64,000 bases of DNA from assembly GCF_000153345.1 (NCBI RefSeq), contig NZ_CH724126.1, positions 656,493 to 720,492 of the forward strand, read 5' to 3'. Origin of the DNA: Neptuniibacter caesariensis (GTDB lineage Bacteria; Pseudomonadota; Gammaproteobacteria; Pseudomonadales; Balneatricaceae). Positions 45,050 through 57,539 of the stretch are shown here, piece by piece. Numbering within the stretch: the stretch's first letter is position 1; every line of letters begins with the position of its first letter. Made by a program: the position numbers and the translations under genes. A model generated the notes under the pieces. It was not told the DNA's origin. It did not search any database and saw only the letters and a list, made by a program, of their open reading frames with translations.

Positions 45050-45446
45050 ATGGTCAAAGCTCTTTTTATTTCCGCCGTTACTTTCCTTCTGTTGGCTTGC
45101 CAGCCAGTTAAAAAAGGTCACGCCTGCGCCTGTCATGATTAATAAGATTCAGGTGCTAAACCTATCCAGTCATACACTGGAGGCAGTAAGAATATCGGTT
45201 CCTTCAAGTGGTAGTCGGGTAAATTGTGATCAACTGGCCCCTGGGGGATTCTGCGCTAACCAATTTAAGCCCAGGGTATTCCGAAATAACAGGGCAGAGG
45301 TGATCTGGGAAATTGCCGGGCAGCGCTGGCATAAAACAGTTGAGCCTGATCAGATAGAAATACCCAATGGATGGACATTAGTAAGCCTGGAACTGGTGCT
45401 GGATGCATCAGGTGGGGCATACGTCAGGCCTGTCAGGGCCGACTAA
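45050..45446 (+). pseudogene. Lipoprotein gene with apparent frameshift at an A6 tract
   Basis: The ATG at 45050 opens a typical lipoprotein signal (MVKALFISAVTFLLLACQP, lipobox LLAC), but this frame stops after 30 codons. Skipping one A in the AAAAAA run at 45110-45115 joins it to the frame that continues to 45446, giving VKKVTPAPVMINKIQ. The rest (from 45135) is a beta-rich domain of 103 residues with two Cys that I do not recognise. Either the gene is inactive, or the sequence has one extra base, or slippage restores it. If the frame from ATG 45135 alone is used, the product would lack secretion. Confidence 0.6.
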
Positions 45447-45484
45447 CATTTGCAGATTGGGAATTCCTTGTGCGTCAGAAAACC

Positions 45485-46030
45485 ATGTTTAATACACCGC
45501 TGGTGCAACCACTTCTTTATGGTTTCTCGAAAGTGTTATTGAAAATTTTGGGGTGGAAGGTGGTGGGTGAAATACCCAAAGATCTCAAGAAGTGCGTCGT
45601 GATTGCTGCGCCTCATACCACCAACTGGGATATGCCGTTCAGTTTAATGATCGCCTTCTGCTTGCAAAGGTCATTATATTGGGTAGGCAAGGCCAGCATT
45701 TTTAAATTTCCTTTTTCTGGATTGATGCGCTGGATGGGGGGAATACCTGTTGATCGTAGCCAATCCAATAATATGGTGGATGCTACTGTCGCTACTTTCG
45801 CTGAAAATGATGAACTCCGCATTATGATGGCCCCTGAAGGCACTCGCTCTCAGGTAAAGGAGTGGAAGTCTGGTTTTTATCATATAGCGAACGGGGCTGA
45901 AGTGCCCATTATTCTCGGCTTTATTGATTACAAGAACAAAGTAGGTGGGGTGTTGGGCGTGTTCACGCCGACAGGGGATTATGAAGCTGATTTAAAGGAG
46001 ATAAAGGCAAAGTACGCTTCATACTTGTAG
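45485..46030 (+). CDS. PlsC-like acyltransferase
   Basis: A 181-residue protein with the acyltransferase HX4D motif in APHTTNWDMP and the acceptor motif MAPEGTRS. The length is shorter than classical PlsC, as in small 1-acylglycerol-3-phosphate acyltransferase relatives. The role is probably membrane phospholipid synthesis or lipid remodelling. A start at ATG 45485 is used; GTG at 45470 is possible. It ends four bases from the convergent cytochrome gene. Confidence 0.85.
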   Translation: MFNTPLVQPLLYGFSKVLLKILGWKVVGEIPKDLKKCVVIAAPHTTNWDMPFSLMIAFCLQRSLYWVGKASIFKFPFSGLMRWMGGIPVDRSQSNNMVDATVATFAENDELRIMMAPEGTRSQVKEWKSGFYHIANGAEVPIILGFIDYKNKVGGVLGVFTPTGDYEADLKEIKAKYASYL

Positions 46031-46033
46031 GCT

Positions 46034-46363
46034 TTATTGCTGTCGATGGGACATCTGAAGCATCACAACATGGCGGGCTACAGCATCGGCTTGCTCTTCC
46101 GATAGCTGGTCGAAGACGGGCATGCTGTGCTTGTCTTGGTTGTATCCATACTTAATCATCAGGATGATTTTATAGGGTTTCATCGGCTCCTGATCTGCCA
46201 GGTACTCCATGTGAGCTCCCGGGCCACGATTTTCGTGACAGGTTTTACAGTAGTAGTTATACAGATCTTCACCTGATTTCATCCTTTCAGGGGGGATCTC
46301 CCGGTCACAGCCGGTGAGTAGTAATGAGCCGCACAATGTCAGGAGCAGAGTGAAAAATCGCAT
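46034..46363 (-). CDS. Class I cytochrome c lipoprotein
   Basis: A 109-residue protein. The signal peptide ends in lipobox LLTGC (Cys about 19), so it is lipid-anchored. Heme binding is by CKTCH (about 40-44), with an axial Met in HSMPVFDQLSEEQ. The arrangement is that of a mono-heme cytochrome c acting in the periplasm. No partner oxidase or reductase is nearby, so the pathway is not clear. It converges on the acyltransferase gene. Confidence 0.88.
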   Translation of the reverse strand: MRFFTLLLTLCGSLLLTGCDREIPPERMKSGEDLYNYYCKTCHENRGPGAHMEYLADQEPMKPYKIILMIKYGYNQDKHSMPVFDQLSEEQADAVARHVVMLQMSHRQQ

Positions 46364-46457
46364 AAGCTATCTATCTGTTTGATATACAAGCCATCATAAC
46401 GGATAGATAGTGTTGTCACTAGCGCTCTATGTTAATTAGAAGATATAACGGGGCAAA

Positions 46458-46485
46458 GCCCACTACTATGTACTATGTAGTGGGC
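46458..46485 (-). terminator. Hairpin after the MipA-like gene
   Basis: GCCCACTAC pairs exactly with GTAGTGGGC around a 10-base loop, 31 bases after the gene's stop on the minus strand. Confidence 0.6.
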
Positions 46486-46515
46486 AAACTAAGAAAGGGT
46501 AAATATTTTCGATGA

Positions 46516-47262
46516 TCAGAAACGATAGATATACATAGCGCTTAAGTCATAGTTGCTGTCTTTTTCAACAATGCTGCTATTTGAAATCTCATTACCGTAA
46601 TGGGTGTAACCTGCTCCTAGGCGAACCATCTGCTGCTGATCGATCATGTAATCGGCATTGATTCCAAAACCGTATACCGACCCACTATCGGCTGTATAAA
46701 CAGCTCTGTTAGCCGTTGCTTCGCTGGCTTTAACACCGTAGTAATAGTTGTTCAGATCTTTGCTGCGATAGCTGATAGTGGCTTCAGGTGTTAGGCTCCA
46801 TTGACGGGATAACTCAATACGTTTTTCCCATCCCAGTGCCAGTTCGTAACCATCATGTTCGTTGCTAACATCCGCAAGAGCGGTTGCTGACCATTCACCG
46901 TAAGCGGTGTCAAAACTAGCGCCGATACCCAGTTCGATAGCACCCTTGCGTTCGTCCATTCCAGCCAGTGCTGTACTGTCTCCAGCCTCATAGCCTTCCA
47001 GTCTGTAGCTGGCAATCGCGGTGAGCTGGAATTGTTCGTTATTAACAAGGTGGTAACCCAGTTCAGGCCCCATCAGGTAAAAATCACCTTTCTCATAGGC
47101 GAACATCGGGATGACATCTGTTTCGGTTCCAACGCCTTTGTAAATACTCTTGCCTGATGAGACGCCAAGGCCGAGCATGAACTCTGCATCTTCATTAGCC
47201 TGAGCCTGTGAAATAAAACCGATTCCCAGAATGAATGGGAGCATAACTTTAGTTGTGCGCAT
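46516..47262 (-). CDS. MipA/OmpV-family outer membrane protein
   Basis: A 248-residue beta-barrel with a signal peptide (about 1-22, ending AQA). It has the family start FMLGLGVSSGKSIYKGVGTE, VIPMFAYEKGDFYLMGPELG near residue 50-70, and a final strand ending YIYRF with a terminal aromatic residue, used for BAM assembly. MipA relatives scaffold peptidoglycan enzymes or act in metal and antibiotic stress responses; the function here is open. The gene is preceded by a duplicated leader motif. Confidence 0.87.
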   Translation of the reverse strand: MRTTKVMLPFILGIGFISQAQANEDAEFMLGLGVSSGKSIYKGVGTETDVIPMFAYEKGDFYLMGPELGYHLVNNEQFQLTAIASYRLEGYEAGDSTALAGMDERKGAIELGIGASFDTAYGEWSATALADVSNEHDGYELALGWEKRIELSRQWSLTPEATISYRSKDLNNYYYGVKASEATANRAVYTADSGSVYGFGINADYMIDQQQMVRLGAGYTHYGNEISNSSIVEKDSNYDLSAMYIYRF

Positions 47263-47277
47263 TTAATATTCCTCTGC

Positions 47278-47510
47278 TAGAAGATCCGTAGCTGAACGGT
47301 AATTGATTGTGGGAGAGAGAAAAATATGCAAAAGCCCGTATTGCATCTAAACGCAGGGCTGTGCATTTTGATTTTCTGAAAGAGGAATGAGCTCCCTGTA
47401 GGGGTACTGATAGCTGGTTTTATATCACCACCTCCGAAAAGAGATGGGGATATCATTTGAGCTATGAGCATACGCTTTGCCTCAGTTAGAAAATCTGTAG
47501 GCGCACGGTA
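47278..47510 (-). repeat. Duplicated leader motif upstream of the MipA-like gene
   Basis: TAGAAGATCCGTAG...ACGGTA (47278-47301) and TAGAAAATCTGTAG...ACGGTA (47487-47510) agree at 19 of 24 positions, 209 bases apart. Both are followed by purine-rich sequence and A-runs on the plus strand. Between them a stem AGCCC/GGGCT (47333-47360), followed by Ts on the minus strand, could be a terminator or attenuator. The stretch 47263-47545 has no convincing gene. Confidence 0.5.
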
Positions 47511-47545
47511 CTATCTGAGAGGTAAAAAAAAGGTGAAATAACGTT

Positions 47546-48562
47546 CTAAACGGACAGCGGTTGGCCGGCAAGCGTTAGAGATATCGAAGTGAGTAGTAGC
47601 CAGGCATCGCCATTGCTCATGCCCTTAACAATTTTATCGACCTCAGCGCATTGGCGAAGTGCCTGATTAATTTGCTGAGGTTTCAAGCGTTGAGCGGCCT
47701 GGCGGGCCATGGGTTTCCGTTTTCCCCAGATACGCTCCCTCTGGCAGACCGCATCAAAGGACTGACCGGAACTTTGCGCTTGCTGGATGGCTGCCAAAGA
47801 TCGGAGTTCTTTTGAGAGTGCCCATAAGACGACCGGAGGCTCTGTGCCATCCTGGCGTAACACCTGCAGAATCTTGCAGCAGCGGGCAGATTGTCCCTGA
47901 AGGGCAGCATCGGAAAGCCCGTAAATGTCATATCTGGAGCTGTCAGAAACTGCATCTACAACGGCGTCAGCGGTTACCATCTGGTTAGGGAACAGCAGGC
48001 TGAGTTTGCTGAGTTCCTGTTTGGCTGCAAGCAGATTACCTTCGATTCGGTCGCAAAGCAGCTGGATCGCTTCATCATCCAGTTGCAATTCGATCTGCGC
48101 TGCGCGTTGCCTTATCCAGTTGGGTAGCTGGGCTGTTTCAACCGGCCAGATTTCAACAATTGCGCCGCATTTATCGATTGCTTTGAACCACGCACTTTTC
48201 TTGCTGGAGCCATCCAGTTTGTCGGCGATGATCATCAGAATATTGTCGGGAGCTGGGTTGCTCAAATACTGCTGAAGGATTTCACTGGATTTCTTATTCA
48301 GCTTGCTGCTACCCAAGCGCAGTTCAATGATTTTCTTCTCTGCAAACAGGGAGAGCGCGTTAGCGCATTCCAGCAAGTACTCCCAGCTGAAACTACCATC
48401 GACATGAAGAACTTCGCGCTCGGTAAAACCTTGTTGTTGTAGGGTTTGTCGTAACAGGTCGGAGGCTTCTTCAGAAAGGAGAGGTTCATCACCGGTAATT
48501 AGATACACCGGTGATAAGCCTTTATTTAGATGGCCAGCGAGTTGCTCCGGGCGAAGTTTCAT
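47546..48562 (-). CDS. holA: DNA polymerase III delta subunit
   Basis: The clamp-loader subunit that opens the beta clamp, 338 residues. The start MKLRPEQLAGHLNKGLSPVY and the following LITGDEPLLSEEASDLLR are the typical N-terminus; MIIADKLDGSSKKSAWFKAI is the central part. It follows lptE by nine bases and forms the leuS-lptE-holA transcript. Confidence 0.95.
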   Translation of the reverse strand: MKLRPEQLAGHLNKGLSPVYLITGDEPLLSEEASDLLRQTLQQQGFTEREVLHVDGSFSWEYLLECANALSLFAEKKIIELRLGSSKLNKKSSEILQQYLSNPAPDNILMIIADKLDGSSKKSAWFKAIDKCGAIVEIWPVETAQLPNWIRQRAAQIELQLDDEAIQLLCDRIEGNLLAAKQELSKLSLLFPNQMVTADAVVDAVSDSSRYDIYGLSDAALQGQSARCCKILQVLRQDGTEPPVVLWALSKELRSLAAIQQAQSSGQSFDAVCQRERIWGKRKPMARQAAQRLKPQQINQALRQCAEVDKIVKGMSNGDAWLLLTSISLTLAGQPLSV

Positions 48563-48571
48563 AGCTGAAAA

Positions 48572-49081
48572 CTACTGAGCCTTGTTGGTGGCCAGGTAGC
48601 GGCGCAGCATGGATTGCACGACAGAGTTGTACAGCTCTCGTTTTAAGAGGGCTTCCTGCTCTGAGCTTGCTGCTGCTGCGTTTTTATCGTAACTGTAAAT
48701 GCGTTCGCGCTGGATACGAATATCAGAAGTCAAAGGTTTGCCCTGCTTGTCAGCAATAAGCATGGTGACTGTGACAGAAATTTCGTATTCATCGACATCG
48801 GAGTTACTGCTGATCGTTGCCGCTCTACGGTTGTAGCGTTGATTTAATATCTGCAACTGATAAGGAGCGCCACTGACTTCAGAAATACCATTGAACTTCA
48901 TGTTCTGGCGCAGACTGCGAATGAGCTGCTGATCGGCATTGCCAGTGATTAAAGTCACCTGGCGTTTGTCTTCAGACACCTCTTGCGCGCCACGCAAGTG
49001 AAAGCCGCATGCGCTGATTATTGCTGTCAGCGCGCTTAATAGAATGACTTTCGTGAAGATCGCTTTCCAATGCTGGACCAT
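48572..49081 (-). CDS. lptE: LPS-assembly lipoprotein LptE
   Basis: An outer-membrane lipoprotein of 169 residues that plugs the LptD barrel and helps export LPS. The signal peptide ends with SACGFHLRG (Cys about 25), the family signature. The ATG at 49081 follows AAGGAG by six bases and is preferred; an ATG at 49102 overlapping leuS would lengthen the signal. Confidence 0.95.
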   Translation of the reverse strand: MVQHWKAIFTKVILLSALTAIISACGFHLRGAQEVSEDKRQVTLITGNADQQLIRSLRQNMKFNGISEVSGAPYQLQILNQRYNRRAATISSNSDVDEYEISVTVTMLIADKQGKPLTSDIRIQRERIYSYDKNAAAASSEQEALLKRELYNSVVQSMLRRYLATNKAQ

Positions 49082-49101
49082 GGTCCGCTCCTTAAACTGC
49101 A

Positions 49102-51705
<2,604 letters not shown>

Positions 51706-51827
51706 TTATGCGTAGGATGAAAAACCGGCATCCATTGACGCCGGTTAATAAAAATTTGCTAATTGCCCCATAGGATACAATATATACATAGAAGCAAACA
51801 GGGTTTCAGTGCAGATAGAGGTGATTT

Positions 51828-52358
51828 ATGGATCAATCTGGCGATAAAAAAACCAAACTGGCCTCAGCCGACTACGATCGAGTGCTCCTGCGTCTAACAA
51901 AAGATCTTAAGGGTGCCGAAGCAGGTTCCTGGGATCTGCTTCAGGAAAAGATTCATGATGCCGTGGAACTAGAATTGGCTGCTGAGGAGCTAACCCGGGA
52001 TGAACTGGATCTGTTAAAAGCATATCTGGCGCGAGACCTTAAACAACTTGGGTTTTATGCCCACGAAACCGGCGCGGGTATTGCTGCCTGGTTAAAGTTT
52101 GATTTGAATGCCCTTGAGCATACTTTCGCCGAGCAGCTAAAACTGATTGCGGATCAAACCCGGGTTGGCCAAGAGGCGCTAAGAGAGCGTCTAGATCATG
52201 ATGAAGATCACTACCTGAGTGGAGAGCTTGCGACTGTAGGCACGCTGGAGTGTCTTAATTGTGGCGAACAGATCGTGCTGCAGAAGACAGAGAAACTTGA
52301 GGCCTGCAAAAAATGCGATAAGACCTATTTTAAGCGGGTTTCGCACCCTTGGCCCTAG
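51828..52358 (+). CDS. ybeL: YbeL-like zinc-ribbon protein (DUF1451)
   Basis: A 176-residue protein. It is helical and charged in the N-terminal 125 residues, then has a zinc ribbon at the end with two Cys pairs in LECLNCGEQI and LEACKKCDKTYFKR. The pattern matches the YbeL family, which lies near leuS in enterics. Its molecular role is not established. It diverges from leuS and converges on lnt with a ten-base gap. Confidence 0.88.
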   Translation: MDQSGDKKTKLASADYDRVLLRLTKDLKGAEAGSWDLLQEKIHDAVELELAAEELTRDELDLLKAYLARDLKQLGFYAHETGAGIAAWLKFDLNALEHTFAEQLKLIADQTRVGQEALRERLDHDEDHYLSGELATVGTLECLNCGEQIVLQKTEKLEACKKCDKTYFKRVSHPWP

Positions 52359-52368
52359 GTTAACTGGC

Positions 52369-53865
52369 TTAGCGGAAGCTAGGGTAAGGGTTTTCAGCTG
52401 ACAGGTTTTGGCGTTTGCCTAAGCCGCAGAGACACAGCAGCAAGGCCAGTAAAATTACGGGTAGTGAGCCGTATTGCTGGAAAGGCGTTAAGCCCTGCAT
52501 CGCATAGACTTCGCCCCGCAGTACCCCTGCTCTGAATTGTGGCAGACTGTCGATGATCTGCCCCTGTGGGTCGACTAGGCCGCTGATGCCGTTGTTTGTG
52601 CCGCGGATTAGCCAGCGCCCGTTCTCCAAAGCGCGTGTTCTGGCTATCTGCATATGTTGTGCGGGTGCTATCGATTGGCCAAACCAGGTATCGTTGGACA
52701 CTGTTAGCAATATGTCTGCCTTCTTCGCGCTATTTCGAACCAGTTCAGGGTAAGCAATCTCATAGCAGATGGCGGTACTGATTTTGTACTTCCCTACGTT
52801 GAGAAGGGGTTGCTGTTCACGGGGTAAAGAGAAGCTCGACATCGGCAGATTAAAGAAATCCAGAGTGCCACGTAACAGGTCCTCCATCGGGACATACTCA
52901 CCGAAGGGAACTAAGCGTTGCTTATGATAAACACCGCTGCCAGCCGTTAGAATTGCCAGACTGTTATAGATCCGGTACCCCCGAGGGTAGGAAGGATCAG
53001 GTTCTGCACTGGGCAATCCGCTAATCAGAATGGCTCCATTACTATCCAGATTATTAAGTAACTCAGCCAGTGGTGATGCCGCATACTGAATAAGTGCGGG
53101 AATAGCTGTTTCCGGCCAAAGCACCAGTTCAGCATCTAGATGGGGAGAGGTCAGCTCTTCGTACTGGGTAAATATTTCAGGGCGATAATTCGGATTCCAC
53201 TTAATTTGCTGAGGTATGTTTGGCTGTACTACCGCTACTTTTAGAGCAGAGCCCTTGGGTTGGGTCCAGCTTTGTTCAAGTAATAGACTGCCGATAAGTG
53301 GCAAGGGCAGGCACAGAAGCGGGAGCAGCTTACGAGTGCGAAGAAGTTCGGCGCCGCAAACTGAAGTTATAAGTATAGCAAGCGAGGATAACCATACGCC
53401 GCCTATAGGCAGTAGGTTTTCATAAGGTGTGTCTAATCCTGCGGTGCCCAGGTACAGCCAGGGGAAGCCCGTAAAGAACCAGCTTCTTAGCCATTCGAAA
53501 GCTATCCAGATGCCAATATAGCTTAGTAGTTGCCATCGACCGGAAAAGAGCTTTTTCCATATGAATAGCTGTAATAAAAACAGAATGGCTAGGCCAGCTA
53601 CAAACAAGCCTGTGAGTGCGACTGCGACAGGTAATGGGGTTTGGCTGTGTTCACTGATGCTGACGAAGACCCAGGAGACACCACTGCCAAAAAAGCCAAG
53701 ACCAAACAGATAGCCCAGCCAACTGGCTTGTTTTACGGTTTTATTTGCGCTGCACAGGTAAAGCAGTGCCGGAGCAATAAAGACGAGATAGGGAACCGAA
53801 AAGGGTGCTAATGAGGGGGCGATGCTTGCCCCTGCAAGCAAAACTACGAGCAATTGCAGAGGCAT
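52369..53865 (-). CDS. lnt: Apolipoprotein N-acyltransferase
   Basis: The last step of lipoprotein maturation: adds a third acyl chain to the N-terminal Cys. The 498-residue membrane protein has about seven membrane segments and a nitrilase-type periplasmic domain. The catalytic Glu, Lys and Cys are in LVLWPETAIPA, YHKQRLVPFGEYVPM and ISTAICYEIAYPE. It follows corC by five bases and ends the miaB-ybeZ-ybeY-corC-lnt operon. Confidence 0.97.
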   Translation of the reverse strand: MPLQLLVVLLAGASIAPSLAPFSVPYLVFIAPALLYLCSANKTVKQASWLGYLFGLGFFGSGVSWVFVSISEHSQTPLPVAVALTGLFVAGLAILFLLQLFIWKKLFSGRWQLLSYIGIWIAFEWLRSWFFTGFPWLYLGTAGLDTPYENLLPIGGVWLSSLAILITSVCGAELLRTRKLLPLLCLPLPLIGSLLLEQSWTQPKGSALKVAVVQPNIPQQIKWNPNYRPEIFTQYEELTSPHLDAELVLWPETAIPALIQYAASPLAELLNNLDSNGAILISGLPSAEPDPSYPRGYRIYNSLAILTAGSGVYHKQRLVPFGEYVPMEDLLRGTLDFFNLPMSSFSLPREQQPLLNVGKYKISTAICYEIAYPELVRNSAKKADILLTVSNDTWFGQSIAPAQHMQIARTRALENGRWLIRGTNNGISGLVDPQGQIIDSLPQFRAGVLRGEVYAMQGLTPFQQYGSLPVILLALLLCLCGLGKRQNLSAENPYPSFR

Positions 53866-53870
53866 AAGGT

Positions 53871-54707
53871 TTATCCGTTTCGGCTGACCTGTAAAAGTCG
53901 GATGCGACGTGTATCCGCAGACAGAACTTTAAACTGGAAATCTTCGATCTCAACCGTTTCATCTTTTTTCGGTAAACGGCCAAATTTCTGTGTGACGATC
54001 CCGCCAATGGTGTCGAATTCCTCGTCAGGGAATCCGCAGTCGAAATATTCATTAAAGTCGTCAATCGGCGTTAGTGCTTTGACAATATAAGCATTCTCTT
54101 CGAAAGGTTTGATGTTGCCATCTTCCTCTTCGCTATCATGCTCATCTTCGATCTCGCCAACGATCTGCTCTAATACGTCTTCAATCGTGATTAGGCCCGA
54201 AACACCGCCATATTCATCCATGACAATTGCCATGTGGTTACGGGTGACCCGAAACTCTTTTAGAAGAATGTTCAGGCGTTTAGATTCAGGAATAAAGGTA
54301 GCTGAGCGTAGTTTGCTCTTTAGATCGAACTGGTCCAGGTTGCCTTCAAGAATGAGCGGGATCAGGTCTTTAGCCAGCAATATGCCGAGAATCTCATCGG
54401 GTGTTTCCCCGATGACTGGGAAGCGTGAGTGGGCGCTGGAAATAACCACCGGAAGAAACTCTTTCGGGGTTTGGTCGGCCTCGACTACGACCATCTGCGA
54501 ACGTGGGATCATGACATCGCGAACCTGCATATCAGATACCTGCATAGCCCCCTCCATAATAGTAAGGGCTTCGTTATCCAGCAGATTTTCGTCGGTGGCT
54601 TGTCGTAAATCGGTTAACAGGTCCTCGCGGCTACGAGGTTCATCACTGAATGCCTGGGTTAGTTTGCCCAACCAGCCCTTAGGCTGTCCCGTTCGATCTT
54701 CGCTCAT
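53871..54707 (-). CDS. corC: HlyC/CorC-family protein with CBS domains
   Basis: A cytosolic protein of 278 residues. Two CBS domains (about 68-185) contain VRDVMIPRSQM and MDEYGGVSGLITIEDVLEQIVGE, trimmed to the core, followed by a C-terminal CorC/HlyC domain (about 200-275). In enterics (YbeX) it is linked to cobalt/magnesium efflux and, more recently, ribosome metabolism. It has the usual position between ybeY and lnt. Confidence 0.93.
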   Translation of the reverse strand: MSEDRTGQPKGWLGKLTQAFSDEPRSREDLLTDLRQATDENLLDNEALTIMEGAMQVSDMQVRDVMIPRSQMVVVEADQTPKEFLPVVISSAHSRFPVIGETPDEILGILLAKDLIPLILEGNLDQFDLKSKLRSATFIPESKRLNILLKEFRVTRNHMAIVMDEYGGVSGLITIEDVLEQIVGEIEDEHDSEEEDGNIKPFEENAYIVKALTPIDDFNEYFDCGFPDEEFDTIGGIVTQKFGRLPKKDETVEIEDFQFKVLSADTRRIRLLQVSRNG

Positions 54708-54725
54708 TTGGTCAGTTGTCCTGAA

Positions 54726-55181
54726 TTAGGTTTCGTCCCTATAGGGGTCGGCAATGTCTAAGCTTGCCAGTATTTGCCGCTCAAGGTTTTCCATCTCTTC
54801 GGCTTCATCGTCCTTTATATGATCGAAACCGATAAGATGCAAGCAGCCATGTACTACCATGTGTGCCCAGTGATCAAATAATGCTTTGTTCTGCTCACTT
54901 GCTTCTGTTACAACGACTTCAGCACAGATAATCAGATCGCCCAGAAGCTGAATAGGGATGCCTTCAGGGATGTCAAAGGGAAAAGAAAGGACATTGGTGG
55001 GTTTATCTTTATCCCTATAAGTATGGTTGAGCTCCTGGCTTTCTTCAGGTGAGACGACACGAATGCAGATCTCACCTTCGTCACGAAACTCAGAGAGTGC
55101 AGCTTCAACCCAGCGCTGGAAGTCGGATTCTGAGGGAAGATTACCCTCAACTTCGAACTGGATATCGCAATCAAAACTCAT
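54726..55181 (-). CDS. ybeY: Endoribonuclease YbeY
   Basis: A single-strand RNase active in 16S rRNA 3'-end maturation and 70S quality control. The 151-residue protein has the metal-binding motif [11 protein letters not shown] with three His residues, and [16 protein letters not shown]. Its start overlaps the end of ybeZ by four bases. Confidence 0.96.
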   Translation of the reverse strand: MSFDCDIQFEVEGNLPSESDFQRWVEAALSEFRDEGEICIRVVSPEESQELNHTYRDKDKPTNVLSFPFDIPEGIPIQLLGDLIICAEVVVTEASEQNKALFDHWAHMVVHGCLHLIGFDHIKDDEAEEMENLERQILASLDIADPYRDET

Positions 55182-56170
55182 GCTTTCTTGTCCTGTTTGT
55201 TTTCCTGCTTTTCGAAGCGATCGTAAGCACGAACAATATGTTGTACCAGCGGGTGGCGCACCACATCTTTAGCGGTGAACTGTGTAAAGCCAATATCCTT
55301 CACGCCATCCAGAACCTGCATCGCATGGATTAAACCGGAGCGGGTGCCTTTTGGCAGGTCGACCTGGGTAATATCACCGGTGATCACTGCGGTGGAACCA
55401 AAACCGATACGGGTCAGAAACATCTTCATCTGTTCGCGAGTTGTATTTTGGCTTTCATCCAGGATTACGAAAGAGTTATTCAGGGTTCTGCCGCGCATAT
55501 AAGCGAGGGGAGCAACTTCGATAACATTGCGCTCAATCAGCTTGCCGACGCGCTCAAATCCGAGCATCTCATAGAGTGCGTCATAAAGTGGGCGAAGATA
55601 AGGATCTACCTTCTGGCTCAGGTCGCCGGGAAGAAAGCCAAGCTTCTCGCCCGCCTCAACGGCAGGGCGGACCAGCAGAATGCGGTCAACCTCTTCACGC
55701 TCTAGTGCATCAACTGCGCAAGCAACCGCAAGATAGGTTTTACCTGTGCCTGCAGGACCAATGCCGAAATTGATATCGTGCTGCAAAATCGAACGAACGT
55801 AGCCCTGTTGATTCTCGCCACGCGGACGAATCAGCGCTTTCTTAGTGCGAATGCTGATATCGGTGTCTTGAATCTGTTGGTGGCTGTTTTTCTGCTCAAG
55901 GCCGCTTTCCTGAATTAACAGATGGATCTGTTCAGGAGAAATACGCTTATCGGTTTTAGCATCCTTATAAAGGGCCTCAAGCATCTCCGATACAAAGGTG
56001 ATGTTTTCAATATCACCGAGTAGTTGAAAGTGATTGCCGTGGCTACGGATCTCAATTCCAAGGCGTTTTTCAATCAGCTTATAGTGCTCATTAAACGGGC
56101 CGCCGAGGTTAGCCAGGAACTCGGCATTTTCGGGTTCCAGGGTAACTTTGATTGATTGTGCTGTGCTCAA
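55178..56170 (-). CDS. ybeZ: PhoH-like ATPase YbeZ
   Basis: An NTP-binding protein of about 330 residues that works with YbeY in RNA metabolism. The Walker A is [11 protein letters not shown], Walker [10 protein letters not shown], and an N-terminal KH-like region carries [21 protein letters not shown] at 56170 is preferred: it lies one base after the miaB stop with AAGG nine bases before it, and matches the family N-terminus. A longer start inside miaB (56230) has no family counterpart. Confidence 0.93.
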   Translation of the reverse strand: MSTAQSIKVTLEPENAEFLANLGGPFNEHYKLIEKRLGIEIRSHGNHFQLLGDIENITFVSEMLEALYKDAKTDKRISPEQIHLLIQESGLEQKNSHQQIQDTDISIRTKKALIRPRGENQQGYVRSILQHDINFGIGPAGTGKTYLAVACAVDALEREEVDRILLVRPAVEAGEKLGFLPGDLSQKVDPYLRPLYDALYEMLGFERVGKLIERNVIEVAPLAYMRGRTLNNSFVILDESQNTTREQMKMFLTRIGFGSTAVITGDITQVDLPKGTRSGLIHAMQVLDGVKDIGFTQFTAKDVVRHPLVQHIVRAYDRFEKQENKQDKKA

Positions 56171-56171
56171 G

Positions 56172-57539
56172 TTAGCTTGCCTTAAAAATTGTGTAGTTAT
56201 CGTCGAGTTCGGAGCTTTCCAGTTTGCCAACCAGCGAGTTAGCGTAAGCTTCTACGATCTCTACATCAGCAAAATGGCCGATCAGATCCGGGTTGTCGCA
56301 GCGGAAATTCACTACACGGTTGTTTTCGGTTCGTCCAGAGAGTAAACCTGGGTCCTTCTTCGAATAACCATTGACCAGAATCGTTTGTGTACTACCAACC
56401 ATACGGCGACTGATCAGTTGCGCATTCTGAATGATGCGGCTCTGAAGGATCTTCAGACGCTCTTTCTTGGTCTCTTCGTCGATGTTATCAGGTAGATCAG
56501 AAGCCGGTGTACCAGGGCGGCGGCTGTAGATAAAGCTATAGCTGTTATCGAAACCTATATCTTCGATGAGCTTCATTGTTGCTGCGAAGTCAGTATCGGT
56601 CTCATTGGGGAAGCCGATAATAAAGTCAGACGAGATTTCGATGTCTGGGCGTGCTTTACGGATGCGGCGAATTTTTGACTTATATTCTAGTGCCGTATGG
56701 CCACGTTTCATCGCCATGAGAATTTTGTCCGAACCGCTCTGTACCGGAAGATGCAGGAAACTCACCAGTTCAGGGACGTCTTCATAAGCTTCGATCAGGC
56801 TATCGGTAAATTCAACCGGATGGCTGGTAGTAAAGCGGATACGGTCAATGCCCTCGACGGCTGCAACACAACGAATCAGCTCTGCAAGGTCTGCTGTGTC
56901 ACCATCATGGGTTTCGCCTAAGTAAGCATTTACATTCTGGCCCAGCAGATTAACTTCACGTACGCCTTGTTCTGCAAGTTCGACGCATTCGGTAATGACA
57001 TCATCCAGAGGGCGGCTAACTTCTTCTCCACGTGTGTAAGGCACAACGCAGAATGTACAGTATTTAGAACAGCCTTCCATCACAGAGACAAAGGCTTCAG
57101 CCCCTTCCACTTTTGGTGCTGGCAGGTGGTCAAACTTTTCAATTTCCGGGAAGGAAACATCCACAATACCTACACCACCGGCGCCGGTCTCGGTAATCAT
57201 CTCCGGTAGGCGGTGCAGCGTCTGAGGGCCAAAAATCATGTCCACATATGGGGCGCGTTTAAGGATGTTATCCCCTTCCTGACTGGCTACACAGCCACCC
57301 ACACCAATCTTAAGGTTTGGGTTGTTCTCTTTTAGTTTGCGCCAGCGCCCTAGCTGATGGAAAACCTTCTCCTGGGCTTTTTCGCGAATAGAACAGGTGT
57401 TCAGGAGCAAGACGTCCGCATCATCGGCATCTTCCGTTAACTCCAGATCATGACTTTCCCCCAGCAGATCGGCCATACGCGCCGAGTCATATTCATTCAT
57501 TTGACAGCCGTGGGTCTTAATAAACAGCTTTTTAGCCAT
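56172..57539 (-). CDS. miaB: tRNA-2-methylthio-N6-dimethylallyladenosine synthase
   Basis: A radical-SAM methylthiotransferase acting on A37 of tRNAs that read UNN codons. The 455-residue protein has three N-terminal cluster Cys ([31 protein letters not shown]), the radical-SAM CSKYCTFC motif, and a TRAM domain at the end (about 380-445). It is first in its operon, with ybeZ directly after it. A hairpin CCGGGC/GCCCGG (57570-57587) lies 31 bases upstream, in its leader. Confidence 0.97.
   Translation of the reverse strand: MAKKLFIKTHGCQMNEYDSARMADLLGESHDLELTEDADDADVLLLNTCSIREKAQEKVFHQLGRWRKLKENNPNLKIGVGGCVASQEGDNILKRAPYVDMIFGPQTLHRLPEMITETGAGGVGIVDVSFPEIEKFDHLPAPKVEGAEAFVSVMEGCSKYCTFCVVPYTRGEEVSRPLDDVITECVELAEQGVREVNLLGQNVNAYLGETHDGDTADLAELIRCVAAVEGIDRIRFTTSHPVEFTDSLIEAYEDVPELVSFLHLPVQSGSDKILMAMKRGHTALEYKSKIRRIRKARPDIEISSDFIIGFPNETDTDFAATMKLIEDIGFDNSYSFIYSRRPGTPASDLPDNIDEETKKERLKILQSRIIQNAQLISRRMVGSTQTILVNGYSKKDPGLLSGRTENNRVVNFRCDNPDLIGHFADVEIVEAYANSLVGKLESSELDDNYTIFKAS

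Noticed and set aside
45105-45120. dnaX-like programmed -1 frameshift at the A6 tract
   Set aside because: The A AAA AAG sequence is present, but a -1 shift leads to the wrong frame; +1 is needed to join the two parts.
47277-47471. 64-codon minus-strand frame upstream of the MipA-like gene
   Set aside because: It runs through a terminator-like stem and its composition is not protein-like; the duplicated leader explains the region better.
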